Below are positions 8,233-16,320 of a stretch of DNA of 64,000 bases, one piece after another. Origin of the DNA: Desulfovibrio sp. X2. GTDB lineage: Bacteria > Desulfobacterota > Desulfovibrionia > Desulfovibrionales > Desulfovibrionaceae. Where the stretch lies: assembly GCF_000422205.1 (NCBI RefSeq), contig NZ_ATHV01000001.1, forward strand, positions 105,181 through 169,180, written 5' to 3'. Below the pieces are notes generated by a model. The model searched no databases and had not been told where the DNA came from. It saw only the letters and a list, made by a program, of their open reading frames with translations. The first letter of the stretch is position 1; each line of letters starts with the position of its first letter. The translations under genes and the position numbers were made by a program.

Positions 8233-10209
8233 CTACAGGAAGCGGATCTCGGCGCGCGTGGTTTCGGCGTCCAGGGGCTTCATCTCCACCTTGACCTCGG
8301 TCTTGAAGTGGGCCGCGCTGCCCTTGATCACGCCCTCGAAGTAGTCGAACAGGGCGCGGGGCGAGCGGTAGTTCATGAACAGCACGTCGCCCTTGTCCTC
8401 GTAGGTGAACTTGGGCGGGTGCACGCCGGGCATGTCGCGCGTGATGCGCACGTGCATGGCGTCCATGCCGAGCAGGAACTCCTTCAGCGTCCGGGCCTTG
8501 AAATACTGCTTGTAGTAGCGGGCGAACTGGCCCGGGGTGAAGAAGCCCAGGTCGTGCAGGATCTTTTTGCGCGGCGTGCCGGTGAGCCTGGCCGCGATGT
8601 CCGCCATCTGCGCGATGACGCCGTCGGGGTAGCTCTCCTGGGGCAGGAAGACGGGCCCGCCCATCTCCTTGTCCATCGCGGCGAAGACCTTCTCGCCGTA
8701 GGTCTGGCGGATGTAGTCCTGCATCAGCTTGGGCAGGATGCCCTTCATCTTGCCGCGCGAATCGTCCTTTCCGCCGCCCGCGCCGCCCGCGCCGTTCTCC
8801 CCGCCCATGCGCCGCGCAAGGCCCAGGAGCTCCTGCGAGAGCTTGGCCAGGTCCTTGGTGGCCTGGGCCTGCTGGTCGGCGCCCTCGTAGGCGTCGCGCG
8901 CGATCTGCGCGATCTCCCCGGTGCTGCGCTTGATCTCCTCGGCGGCCGCGGACTGCGATTCCGACGACTGGGCGATCTGGCCCACGCGCCCGGCCACGTC
9001 CTCCACAAGGCGCTTGATGCTCTCCAGCGCCTCGCCCACCTGGCCCGAGAGTCCGGTGCTCTCCTCCACGCGGCGGCCGGTCTCCTCCATGGAGGTCACG
9101 GCCTCGCCCGAGCCCGTCTGGATCTCGGACACGGCCTCGCCCACCTCGCGCGTCGCGGACATGGTCTTCTCGGCGAGCTTGCGCACCTCGTCGGCGACCA
9201 CGGCGAAGCCGCGGCCCGCGTCGCCCGCGCGCGCGGCCTCGATGGCCGCGTTCAGCGCCAGCAGGTTGGTCTGGTCCGCGATGTCGTTGATCACGCCGAT
9301 GATGTCGCCGATGCGCCCGGCGCGCTCGTCCAGGCGGCGCAGGATCTCGGCCAGCTTGCCCGCGGCCTCCGAGGCCGAGGTGTTGCCGCTGACAGCGCGG
9401 GTCACCAGGTCCACGCCCGCGAAGGCGGCCTGCTTGGCCTCCTCGGCGGCGTCCGAGGCGCCGGAGGCGTTGCCCGCGACGTCGAAGATGGCCTCGGACA
9501 CGGTGTCCACGCCCTGGGCCACGGCGTCGGTCTGGTCCTTCTGGCGGCGGGAGTTTTCGGCCTGCTCCTCGGCCGAGGCGCTCATGAGCTCCGAGGCGGA
9601 GGCCAGGCGCTGCGCGAGCTGGACCATGGCCCCGGCGGCCTCGGCAAAGCCCTTTTCCCGCTCGGCGAAGCGCTTCTGCTCCGCGACGAGCGCGGTCCGG
9701 TCGCGGAAGGCCACCAGGCGGCGGCCGCCCGCGTTCTCCAGCGGCGCGGAAGCCGCCTCGACCGGTTGCGTGCCCGCGATGAGCCCGGGCCTGAAGTCGC
9801 CCGCGTCGCGCAAAAGGTCCGCGGCCTCGCCCTTTTCGGGCTTGAAGAGGGACTGCACGGAAGAGGCCCGCCCCGAGCCGCCCGGCAGGGCCTGCATTCC
9901 CCGGCTGGCGAGCAGCACGTCGCCGCCGGGCCCGGCCAGGAGCAGCGGCAGAGGGCAGTCGGCCAAGGCCTTTTCGAGCTGCGCGGTCCTGGCCTTCTCC
10001 TCGCCCAGGGCCTGGGCGTGGACCGCCTCGCCGTGCGCGAGCGCCGCACGCAGGCGCGAGGCGAGATAGAATCCGGCGGCGGCCAGGAAGAGGGCCAGCA
10101 GGGCCGCGGCCCACAGGAGGCCGAGAAAATTCGCGACAAGCACGGCTGCGGCCGCGAACAGGCCGAAGACCGCGAGAACGGGTATGGCGGCGGAAGCGTC
10201 CCGGGACAT
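8233..10209 (-). CDS. Methyl-accepting chemotaxis protein with C-terminal H-NOX (haem gas-sensor) domain
   Basis: A 658-residue chemoreceptor. Two hydrophobic segments (about 10-30 and 32-50) with almost no loop anchor it without a periplasmic sensor. A PAS-like stretch follows (about 75-170), then a receptor signalling domain whose hairpin tip reads [20 protein letters not shown]. Residues 488-658 form an H-NOX (haem NO/O2-binding) domain: MKGIL start, proximal haem histidine H586 in MDAMH, the MPGVHPP loop, the propionate-binding Y-x-S-x-R motif at Y614/S616/R618, and a tyrosine (Y623) at the position that stabilises bound O2 in Thermoanaerobacter H-NOX. It should signal gas binding (O2 and/or NO) to the CheA/CheW chemotaxis system from the cytoplasm. 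The fusion order, signalling domain first, is the reverse of the Thermoanaerobacter form. Confidence 0.92.
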   Translation of the reverse strand: MSRDASAAIPVLAVFGLFAAAAVLVANFLGLLWAAALLALFLAAAGFYLASRLRAALAHGEAVHAQALGEEKARTAQLEKALADCPLPLLLAGPGGDVLLASRGMQALPGGSGRASSVQSLFKPEKGEAADLLRDAGDFRPGLIAGTQPVEAASAPLENAGGRRLVAFRDRTALVAEQKRFAEREKGFAEAAGAMVQLAQRLASASELMSASAEEQAENSRRQKDQTDAVAQGVDTVSEAIFDVAGNASGASDAAEEAKQAAFAGVDLVTRAVSGNTSASEAAGKLAEILRRLDERAGRIGDIIGVINDIADQTNLLALNAAIEAARAGDAGRGFAVVADEVRKLAEKTMSATREVGEAVSEIQTGSGEAVTSMEETGRRVEESTGLSGQVGEALESIKRLVEDVAGRVGQIAQSSESQSAAAEEIKRSTGEIAQIARDAYEGADQQAQATKDLAKLSQELLGLARRMGGENGAGGAGGGKDDSRGKMKGILPKLMQDYIRQTYGEKVFAAMDKEMGGPVFLPQESYPDGVIAQMADIAARLTGTPRKKILHDLGFFTPGQFARYYKQYFKARTLKEFLLGMDAMHVRITRDMPGVHPPKFTYEDKGDVLFMNYRSPRALFDYFEGVIKGSAAHFKTEVKVEMKPLDAETTRAEIRFL

Positions 10210-10330
10210 CTGTTCCCCTCCTGGCGAACGGCGCGGTTGAGCGCCGAAGGCAATCTAGCCCAGGCGGGTATCGACCGCAAGGACGGGTCCGAAAGGCGCC
10301 ACCCGCAGGGGATGTCAGGACGGGCGTCCC

Positions 10331-10369
10331 CGGGCGGCGCCGCTCCCTGTCCGGGAAACGGCGCCGCCC
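10331..10369. terminator. GC-rich hairpin downstream of flavodoxin
   Basis: GGGCGGCGCCG at 10332-10342 pairs with CGGCGCCGCCC at 10359-10369 across a 16-base loop. It lies after the flavodoxin stop and before the chemoreceptor start (both minus). No U-tract is present, so termination is possible but unproven. Confidence 0.4.
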
Positions 10370-10393
10370 CGGGGGCGTCCGGGGGCCGTCAGG

Positions 10394-10840
10394 CTAGACG
10401 GCCGCGGCCAGGCGCGCGATCCACTCGTTCACGAGCCCGGTGGACTGGGCGGGATTCCTGTCGATCTTCAGGCTCGGCAGGAGAAGATCCGCGCCGCGCT
10501 CGCGGGCGCGCTGCTCCACGAAGTCCACGGCCTTGCAGAAGCGGTCGTAGCCCTTGTCCCCGCAGCCGAAGACGGCCGCCCGGCGGCCCTTGAGGTCGGC
10601 CGAGGCCATGTCCTCGTAGAAGGACTTGAAGTCCTCGGTGACCTCCTCGTCGACGGCGCCCCAGGTGGAGACGCCGAAGAGCAGGACGTCGCAGGGGGCC
10701 GCGAAGAATTCGGGGCCCGTGACGGCGGCGTCGGCGAGGCTGACCGTGTGGCCGCTCTTGCCGAGTCCGGCGGCGATCATTTCCGCCGCGCTCTTGGTGT
10801 TGCCCGTTTCGCTGCCGTAGACGATGCAGACGCTGGCCAT
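10394..10840 (-). CDS. Flavodoxin
   Basis: A 148-residue short-chain flavodoxin, close in length to the Desulfovibrio type. The FMN phosphate loop is SETGNTKS (residues 10-17), the isoalloxazine-flanking loops are STWGAVDEE and FGCGDKGYDRFC. It shuttles one or two electrons between ferredoxin-linked dehydrogenases and hydrogenases or biosynthetic reductases, often as an iron-saving replacement for ferredoxin. An AGGAGG box stands 5 bases before the ATG at 10840. It follows thiM by 35 bases on the same strand and is probably cotranscribed; there is no evident biochemical link between the two. Confidence 0.96.
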   Translation of the reverse strand: MASVCIVYGSETGNTKSAAEMIAAGLGKSGHTVSLADAAVTGPEFFAAPCDVLLFGVSTWGAVDEEVTEDFKSFYEDMASADLKGRRAAVFGCGDKGYDRFCKAVDFVEQRARERGADLLLPSLKIDRNPAQSTGLVNEWIARLAAAV

Positions 10841-10875
10841 AAAGCCTCCTTGAGGGTGCTTGCCGAAGCGGCGTG

Positions 10876-11697
10876 TCAGGCGTCGCGCGCCCTGAACCTG
10901 GCCTCCACGTCCTCGGGGCAGAGTCCGTAGAGGGCGTCGAGGAAGTTTTGCTGGAAGGAGCCGGGCCCCTGCGAGACGGCTCCGGCCATCTCGCCGCACA
11001 CGGCCATGGTCCCCATGGCGTGCACGGCCGCCGTGAAGCCCGAGGTGTTGACCGCGGCGAAGGCGCCGATGATCGCCGTGGCCGTGCAGCCCATGCCCGT
11101 GACCCGCGGCATGAGCGAATCCCCGCCGTCCACGGCCACGGCCCGGGTGCCGTCCGTGACGTAGTCCGTGGCGCCGGAGACGACCACCACGCAGGCGAAG
11201 CTCCTGGCCAGGGCGCGCGCCGCGGCCACGGCCTCGGAGCTCGCGTGGGTGCTGTCCACGCCCTTGGTCTGCCCCTTGGCCGCAAGCCCGCAGGCCGCCT
11301 GGGCCAGGGCTATGATCTCGGAGGCGTTGCCGCGCACGATGCCCGGCGAGACGTCGGTCATGAGGGCCGCGGAGGTCTCGGTGCGCAGGGTGGAGGCCCC
11401 GGCGCCCACCGGGTCCAGGACCACGGGGATGCCGCGCTCGCGCGCCGTGGCCCCGGCCAGGCGCATGGCCTCTATCCAGGCGGGCGAGAGGGTGCCGATG
11501 TTCAGCACCAGGGCCCCGGCGATGCCCGCCAGCTCCTGGACCTCCTCGCGCGCATGAGCCATGACCGGCGAGGCGCCGATGGAGAGCAGGGCGTTGGCCG
11601 TGGAGTTCATGACCACGTAGTTGGTGATGTTGTGGACGAGCGGGCCCGTGGAGCGGATGCGCTCCACGTCCTGCCAGAGGGCGGTTGCGGGATGCAT
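10876..11697 (-). CDS. thiM: Hydroxyethylthiazole kinase
   Basis: A 273-residue ThiM that phosphorylates 4-methyl-5-(2-hydroxyethyl)thiazole, a thiamine salvage step. Recognisable features are PLVHNITNYVVMNSTANALLSIGASPVMA near residues 19-47, LDPVGAGAS, the GNASEI segment and the catalytic region GMGCTATAIIGAF. AGAAGGAG precedes the ATG by about 11 bases. No thiE, thiD or thiamine transporter gene is adjacent and no TPP riboswitch core could be found in the leader; a short GGAAA-CGGAC-TTTCC hairpin (11721-11735) is the only visible structure before it. Confidence 0.96.
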   Translation of the reverse strand: MHPATALWQDVERIRSTGPLVHNITNYVVMNSTANALLSIGASPVMAHAREEVQELAGIAGALVLNIGTLSPAWIEAMRLAGATARERGIPVVLDPVGAGASTLRTETSAALMTDVSPGIVRGNASEIIALAQAACGLAAKGQTKGVDSTHASSEAVAAARALARSFACVVVVSGATDYVTDGTRAVAVDGGDSLMPRVTGMGCTATAIIGAFAAVNTSGFTAAVHAMGTMAVCGEMAGAVSQGPGSFQQNFLDALYGLCPEDVEARFRARDA

Positions 11698-11890
11698 GGG
11701 CAGGTGTCTCCTTCTGAGGCGGAAAGTCCGTTTCCCACGGCTTACCGCAGGCCGGGGCGCCCGGCAAGGCGCAGACGGGCGGAGGGGGAAAATATCATGG
11801 CCCGGCATCCCCTCCGAAGGGTAAGCGACACAGAGGACGCGCACTCCCGAAGCGTCGTTTTGCGGCTGCGCGAAAACCGTGGACCAAGGT

Positions 11891-11920
11891 TTGACGAGGC
11901 CACGGCAGAGGGCGTATAAG
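11891..11920 (+). promoter_or_regulatory. Sigma70 promoter of the mla operon
   Basis: TTGACG (11891-11896) and TATAAG (11915-11920) are 18 bases apart. This is the best promoter match in the 327-base space between divergent thiM and mlaE. A further AT-rich patch with repeated ATATAT (11992-12020) lies in the presumed leader of mlaE. No gene is seen in 11698-12024. Confidence 0.72.
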
Positions 11921-12036
11921 GTGCGACTGTCATCCGGTATAGATGGTCTTCGAGGCTGGCTCGAGGGGACCGTTACGGGCAGGTTTTCTGCAGATATATC
12001 AAACTGTTTGGAATATATATCCGGTTGTCCGAAGTG

Positions 12037-12825
12037 ATGCTCACCGCACCGATCGCCTGGCTCGGCCGCCAAGGCCTTTCCTTCGTCACCGAGTCCGGGC
12101 GCTACGTCTGTTTCTCGGTCCGGGCCTGCGCGGCCATGTTCCGTCTCCCCCTGCAGTTCGTGCGCAGCACGGAGCAGGTCTATTTCGTGGGCGTGCGCTC
12201 CATGTCCGTCATCCTGCTCATCGGCCTGTTCACCGGCATGGTCCTCGGCCTGCAGGGCTACTACGCGCTGGTCAAGTTCGGCTCGGAAGGCATGCTCGGC
12301 GCGGCCGTGGCCCTCTCGCTCATCCGCGAGCTCGGGCCGGTGCTCACGGCGATCATGGTCATCGGCCGGGCCGGCTCGGCCATGACCGCGGAGATCGGCG
12401 TGATGCGCATCTCCGAGCAGATCGACGCCCTGGACACCATGGACATCGACCCGGTGCGCTATCTGGTGAGCCCCAAGGTGGCGGGCTCCATCCTCTGCTT
12501 TCCGCTGCTCACGGCCTTCTTCGACGTCGTGGGCATCATCGGCGGCTACCTCACGGGCGTGGTCCTGCTCGGCGTCAACTCGGGAGTCTACTGGTACCGC
12601 ATCCAGTCCGCCGTGGAGCTGCGGGACGTGAGCGGCGGCTTCGTCAAGTCGCTCATCTTCGCTCTCATCGTGGCCACCATGTGCAGCTACCAGGGCTACT
12701 ACACGCACCTGCGCTCGCGCGGCTTCGGCGCCGTGGGCGTCAGCCTGTCCACGACCACGGCCGTGGTCATCTCCTGCGTCATGGTCCTGGTCAGCGACTA
12801 CGTCATCACCACCTTCTTCATGTAG
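12037..12825 (+). CDS. mlaE: Phospholipid-transport ABC permease MlaE
   Basis: An inner-membrane permease of the MlaE/YrbE family, 262 residues from the ATG at 12037. It has four to five hydrophobic segments and the family motif RELGPVLTAIMVIGRAGSAMTAEIG near the middle, then EQIDALDTMDIDPVRYLVSPK. MlaE with MlaF and MlaD moves phospholipids between the inner membrane and periplasmic carrier MlaC, keeping outer-membrane lipid asymmetry. In-frame TTG (12025) and GTG (12034) starts are alternatives because no clear ribosome binding site is seen. It heads a five-gene operon (E-F-D-C-A), with mlaF starting 8 bases later. Confidence 0.94.
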   Translation: MLTAPIAWLGRQGLSFVTESGRYVCFSVRACAAMFRLPLQFVRSTEQVYFVGVRSMSVILLIGLFTGMVLGLQGYYALVKFGSEGMLGAAVALSLIRELGPVLTAIMVIGRAGSAMTAEIGVMRISEQIDALDTMDIDPVRYLVSPKVAGSILCFPLLTAFFDVVGIIGGYLTGVVLLGVNSGVYWYRIQSAVELRDVSGGFVKSLIFALIVATMCSYQGYYTHLRSRGFGAVGVSLSTTTAVVISCVMVLVSDYVITTFFM

Positions 12826-12832
12826 GCGCGCC

Positions 12833-14059
12833 ATGGCAGAGCCGCTCATAGAATTCCGCGACCTGAGGAAGAGCTTCGGCGACAACGCCGTGCTCAAGGG
12901 GGTCGACCTGACCTTCCACCAGGGCGAGATCACGACCATCATCGGCAAGTCCGGGGTGGGCAAGAGCGTGATGATCAAGCACATCGTCGGCCTGCTGGAG
13001 CCGGACTCGGGCGAGATCCTGGTCAGGGGGCGCCCGCTCTCGAAGATGGACAAGGGCGAGCGCAAGGCCTTCAAGGGGCGCGTCAGCTACATGTTCCAGA
13101 GCAACGCGCTCTTCGACTCCATGACCGTCTTCGACAACGTGGCCCTGCCCCTGCGCGAGCGGCGCCATCTGCCGGAATCCGAGGTGCGCGGCAAGGTGCT
13201 CGGCCTGCTCGAGATCCTCGAACTGCCCCACGTCACGGACCGCTACCCCTCGCAGCTCTCGGGCGGCATGCAGAAGCGCGTGGCCCTGGCCCGGGCGCTC
13301 ATCAGCGAGCCCGAGATCGTGCTCTTCGACGAGCCGACCACCGGACTCGACCCGCTGCGCAAGAACGCGGTCCTGGCCATGATCAGCCGCTACCAGCGCC
13401 ACTTCGGCTTCACGGCGATCATGGTCAGCCACGACGTGCCCGACGTCTTCTACATCTCGAACCGCATCGCCATCCTCGAGGGCGGCGAGATACTCTTCCA
13501 GGGAAGCCCCGTGGATCTCGAGCGCTCGGGCAACTCGGTGGCCGTGGAGTTCCTGGCCAGCCTCGAGCGCCTGGAGAACGAGATCATGGGCCTTCTCGAC
13601 TGCCACGAGCTCTCGGCCGCCCTGGCCGGGGAGCCGGACGGCGGAGCCGGGCGTCCCGCCGCGCTCCTGGCCGTGGAGGACATGGCCGGGGTCAAGGCCT
13701 CGGCCGGGGACATCGGCGCGCACAAGGTGCTGGACGCCTGCATCTCGCTCGCCCGCGACCACGCGGGCAAGGACGCGCTGCTCGCGCGCACCGGGGCGGG
13801 AGAATTCCTCTGCCTCCTGCCGCGGGGCGAGGACAAGGAAGTGGAACGTTTCCTCACGGATATTTCCCGTGATCTCAAGGACGGTTCGGCCCGCTGCTGC
13901 CTGAGCGCATCCATCGACCTCTCGGTCGGGGTGCTGGGCGGGCGCGCGGACCTGGACGCAGTGGACTGCCGCGAGGCGGCCCGGCGCGCCCGCGCCGGAT
14001 CGACCCTGCTGGGCCGCATGCAGTGCGGCTGGCACGGCGACGGGGGAGAAGGACAATGA
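12833..14059 (+). CDS. mlaF: Phospholipid-transport ATPase MlaF fused to a degenerate GGDEF-like domain
   Basis: A 408-residue protein, about 140 longer than ordinary MlaF. Residues 1-250 are a standard MlaF ATPase: GKSGVGKS Walker A (38-45), LSGGM signature (142-146), IVLFDEP Walker B (162-168) and an H-loop histidine at 200. Residues 275-389 resemble a diguanylate-cyclase (GGDEF) fold: a hydrophobic first strand ALLAVED, TGAGEF at 320-325 in place of RGGDEF, then LCLLPRGED, and LSVGV before an AARRARAG helix. The metal-binding acidic residue of the signature is replaced by Gly, so catalysis is unlikely. It replaces the C-terminal zone where MlaB (STAS) normally docks, and no mlaB is present in the operon. 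The stop overlaps mlaD by 4 bases. Confidence 0.93.
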   Translation: MAEPLIEFRDLRKSFGDNAVLKGVDLTFHQGEITTIIGKSGVGKSVMIKHIVGLLEPDSGEILVRGRPLSKMDKGERKAFKGRVSYMFQSNALFDSMTVFDNVALPLRERRHLPESEVRGKVLGLLEILELPHVTDRYPSQLSGGMQKRVALARALISEPEIVLFDEPTTGLDPLRKNAVLAMISRYQRHFGFTAIMVSHDVPDVFYISNRIAILEGGEILFQGSPVDLERSGNSVAVEFLASLERLENEIMGLLDCHELSAALAGEPDGGAGRPAALLAVEDMAGVKASAGDIGAHKVLDACISLARDHAGKDALLARTGAGEFLCLLPRGEDKEVERFLTDISRDLKDGSARCCLSASIDLSVGVLGGRADLDAVDCREAARRARAGSTLLGRMQCGWHGDGGEGQ

Positions 14060-14523
14060 GTAGCAGCAACAGGTTGAATCTCGAGCTGGCGGTGGGGACC
14101 TTCGTCTTCATCTGCCTCCTGTGCGTGGGATACCTGACCATCAAGCTCGGCAAGATGGAGGTCATCGGCGGCAACGACTACCCGATCAGGGCCGAGTTCG
14201 CCTCGGTCACCGGGCTGCGCGCCGGAAGCTCCGTGGAGATGGCGGGCGTGCCGGTCGGCCGCGTGTCGTCCATCACCCTGAACACGCAGGACATGCGTGC
14301 CGTGGTGACCATGAAGATCGCCAAGGACATCAAGCTCTCCGACGATTCCATCGCCTCCATCAAGACTTCCGGGCTCATCGGCGACAAGTACGTCAGCATC
14401 TCTCCGGGCGGCTCCGGGGAGTACATCAAGCCCGGCGGACGCATCATCGACACCGAGTCCGCAGTGGACATCGAAGGCCTGATCAGCAAGTATGCCTTCG
14501 GCAACGTGGAAAAATCGCAGTAG
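14056..14523 (+). CDS. mlaD: Phospholipid-binding MCE-domain protein MlaD
   Basis: A 155-residue periplasmic protein anchored by one N-terminal membrane segment (about residues 10-29, VGTFVFICLLCVGYLTIKLG). The MCE domain follows: YPIRAEFASVTGLRAGSSVEMAGVPVGRV and IKTSGLIGDKYVSISPGG. MlaD hexamers bind phospholipid on the periplasmic face of the MlaE-MlaF transporter. The ATG at 14056 overlaps the mlaF stop (ATGA) and has GGAGAAGGA just upstream. The length and the YIKPGGRIIDTESAVDIEGLISKY tail match proteobacterial MlaD. Confidence 0.95.
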   Translation: MSSSNRLNLELAVGTFVFICLLCVGYLTIKLGKMEVIGGNDYPIRAEFASVTGLRAGSSVEMAGVPVGRVSSITLNTQDMRAVVTMKIAKDIKLSDDSIASIKTSGLIGDKYVSISPGGSGEYIKPGGRIIDTESAVDIEGLISKYAFGNVEKSQ

Positions 14524-14539
14524 TTCCAAGGGGGACTCA

Positions 14540-15154
14540 ATGGCCAAGCGCGCGATCGCCCTCGCGATCCTCATCCTCTTCGCCCTGCCGCTCGCGGCCC
14601 GCGCCGACGCGCCCATGGACACCATGAAGACCTTCGTGGACCAGGCCCTGGCCGTGCTGCGCGATCCCGCCTACAAGCCCGAGTCCAAGAAGGCCGAGCA
14701 GCGCGACAAGCTCGCCGCGCTCGCGGATACCGTCTTCGACTGGGTCGAGCTCTCGCGCCGCACCCTGGCGCTCAACTGGAACAGGCTCGACGTGCCCCAG
14801 CGCAAGGAGTTCGTCGGACTCTACCGCCAGCTCCTGGAAAAGACCTACATGGACCGCATCCAGGCCTACAGCGACGAGAAGGTGGAGTTCACCGGCGAGA
14901 ACAAGCTGGACCAGAACCAGGTGGAGGTCCTGACCGTGGTCAAGGCCAAGGACAAGGACATCCCCATCACCTACCGGCTCATCAACCGCACCGGAACGTG
15001 GCACGTCTACGACGTGATCATCGAGGGCGTGAGTCTCGTGCAGAACTACCGCACCCAGTTCAACAACATCCTGTCGAACAAGTCTCCCAAGGAGATGCTC
15101 GACGACCTGCGCCAGAAAGTAGCCACCGGCGATACGTCCGGGGCCAAGCAGTAG
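14540..15154 (+). CDS. mlaC: Periplasmic phospholipid carrier MlaC
   Basis: A 204-residue protein of the MlaC/Ttg2D family. A signal peptide with cleavage after ARA (about residue 22) directs it to the periplasm, where it ferries phospholipid between the outer-membrane MlaA and the inner-membrane MlaFED complex. The mature part shows the usual KAEQRDKLAALADTVFDWVELSRRTL helix, KEFVGLYRQLLEKTYMDRI and VYDVIIEGVSLVQNYRTQF motifs. AAGGGGGAC lies before the ATG at 14540. It sits between mlaD and mlaA, 16 bases from the former. Confidence 0.95.
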   Translation: MAKRAIALAILILFALPLAARADAPMDTMKTFVDQALAVLRDPAYKPESKKAEQRDKLAALADTVFDWVELSRRTLALNWNRLDVPQRKEFVGLYRQLLEKTYMDRIQAYSDEKVEFTGENKLDQNQVEVLTVVKAKDKDIPITYRLINRTGTWHVYDVIIEGVSLVQNYRTQFNNILSNKSPKEMLDDLRQKVATGDTSGAKQ

Positions 15155-15164
15155 GAGACCTTCC

Positions 15165-16292
15165 ATGATGTCGTCGATGCCGTCGATGTCGTCCATGCGC
15201 CGCATCGTGCTGCCGGTCGTCGCGGGCTGCCTGCTGCTTCTCGCCGCGCTGCCCGCCCTGGCCGCCTCCCTGGATTCGCCCACCGCCGCTCCCGAGCCCG
15301 GTCGCATGACCTGGGTGCGGATCATGAACGGCAACGCGCCAGAGCTGCCCACCAGCATGGGCCTGGCCGAGGCCCGCTGGGAGCTGCAGCAGTCCCGGAT
15401 GGCCGCCTCCATGGAGGTCCTCTCTCCGGGCGCCGGCGCCGCCATGAGCGTGGATCCGACCGGCGTGCGCCTGGTCGAGCGCAGCTACTTCGACGACCAG
15501 GCCGTGCTCCTGACCCAGAACGACGCCGCGACCGGCGCGCAGCAGACCAAGGTCATCAACGACTCCGACCTCGAGGGGAACTACGTGCCCCCCGAAGGGG
15601 AGAAGGCTCCGCCCGCCGCCTCCCGCCCGGATCCCTGGGAGGGCTTCAACCGGGCCATGTTCCAGTTCAACGACCGCATGTATTTCTGGGTGCTGAAGCC
15701 CGCGGCCCAGGGGTATTCAATCCTGGTTCCCGAGCCCGCGCGCATCGGCATCGCCAACGTTTTCGACAACATCCGCTTCCCGATCCGCTTCGTGAACGAC
15801 CTCTTCCAGGCCAAGTTCGAGAACTCGTTCCGCGAGCTTCTGCGCTTCCTCGTGAACACGGTCTTCGGCCTGGGCGGCCTGGTCAACAGCAGCCGCGACC
15901 ACGCCTACCTGAACCCGCCGCGCCAGGACCTGGGCAAGACCTTCAAGACCTGGGGCATCGACAGCGGCCCGTTCGTGATCTGGCCCGTCTTCGGCCCCTA
16001 CACCGTCCGCTCCTCGTTCGGCGACATCGGCGACTCCTTCCTCTGGCCGCCGACCTACATCAAGCCCTGGTACTGGCCCGTGATCATCTGGACGGGAGAG
16101 AAGGTCAACGAGCAGAGCCTGCGCATGGGCGACTACGAGGCGCTCAAGGCCGCGTCCCTGGATCCCTACGTGGCCGTGCGCGACCTTTACCTGCAGTACC
16201 GCGATCGTCCGGACTACGACCCCTACTACGACAGCCCGGACAAGAAGCCGCCCGAGCCCGCGTACACGCCGCTCAACCTGCAGAACAAGTAG
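15165..16292 (+). CDS. mlaA: Outer-membrane lipid-asymmetry protein MlaA (VacJ) with long N-terminal extension
   Basis: A 375-residue MlaA. The conserved core starts near residue 152 with DPWEGFNRAMFQFNDRMYFWVLKP and continues through RFVNDLFQAKFENSFRELLRFLVNTVFGLGGLVN, DLGKTFKTWGIDSGPFVIWPVFGP and SLDPYVAVRDLYLQYR. MlaA forms a ring in the outer membrane that removes misplaced outer-leaflet phospholipid and hands it to MlaC. Before the core lies a signal peptide and about 115 residues of no recognised family, longer than usual. A VAGC lipobox-like motif occurs at 19-22, but the hydrophobic stretch before it is short, so lipidation is uncertain; cleavage after ALAA is an alternative. Several ATGs in a repeated ATGTCGTCG-like start region make the exact start unsure. 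Confidence 0.92.
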   Translation: MMSSMPSMSSMRRIVLPVVAGCLLLLAALPALAASLDSPTAAPEPGRMTWVRIMNGNAPELPTSMGLAEARWELQQSRMAASMEVLSPGAGAAMSVDPTGVRLVERSYFDDQAVLLTQNDAATGAQQTKVINDSDLEGNYVPPEGEKAPPAASRPDPWEGFNRAMFQFNDRMYFWVLKPAAQGYSILVPEPARIGIANVFDNIRFPIRFVNDLFQAKFENSFRELLRFLVNTVFGLGGLVNSSRDHAYLNPPRQDLGKTFKTWGIDSGPFVIWPVFGPYTVRSSFGDIGDSFLWPPTYIKPWYWPVIIWTGEKVNEQSLRMGDYEALKAASLDPYVAVRDLYLQYRDRPDYDPYYDSPDKKPPEPAYTPLNLQNK

Positions 16293-16320
16293 GTTCGGCG
16301 GCCCCGGGAGACGCAAGGCG

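Noticed and set aside
11698..11890. TPP riboswitch before thiM
   Set aside because: The leader lacks the CTGAGA and ACC-CTTGAACCTGAT core motifs; only a short hairpin next to the ribosome binding site is present.
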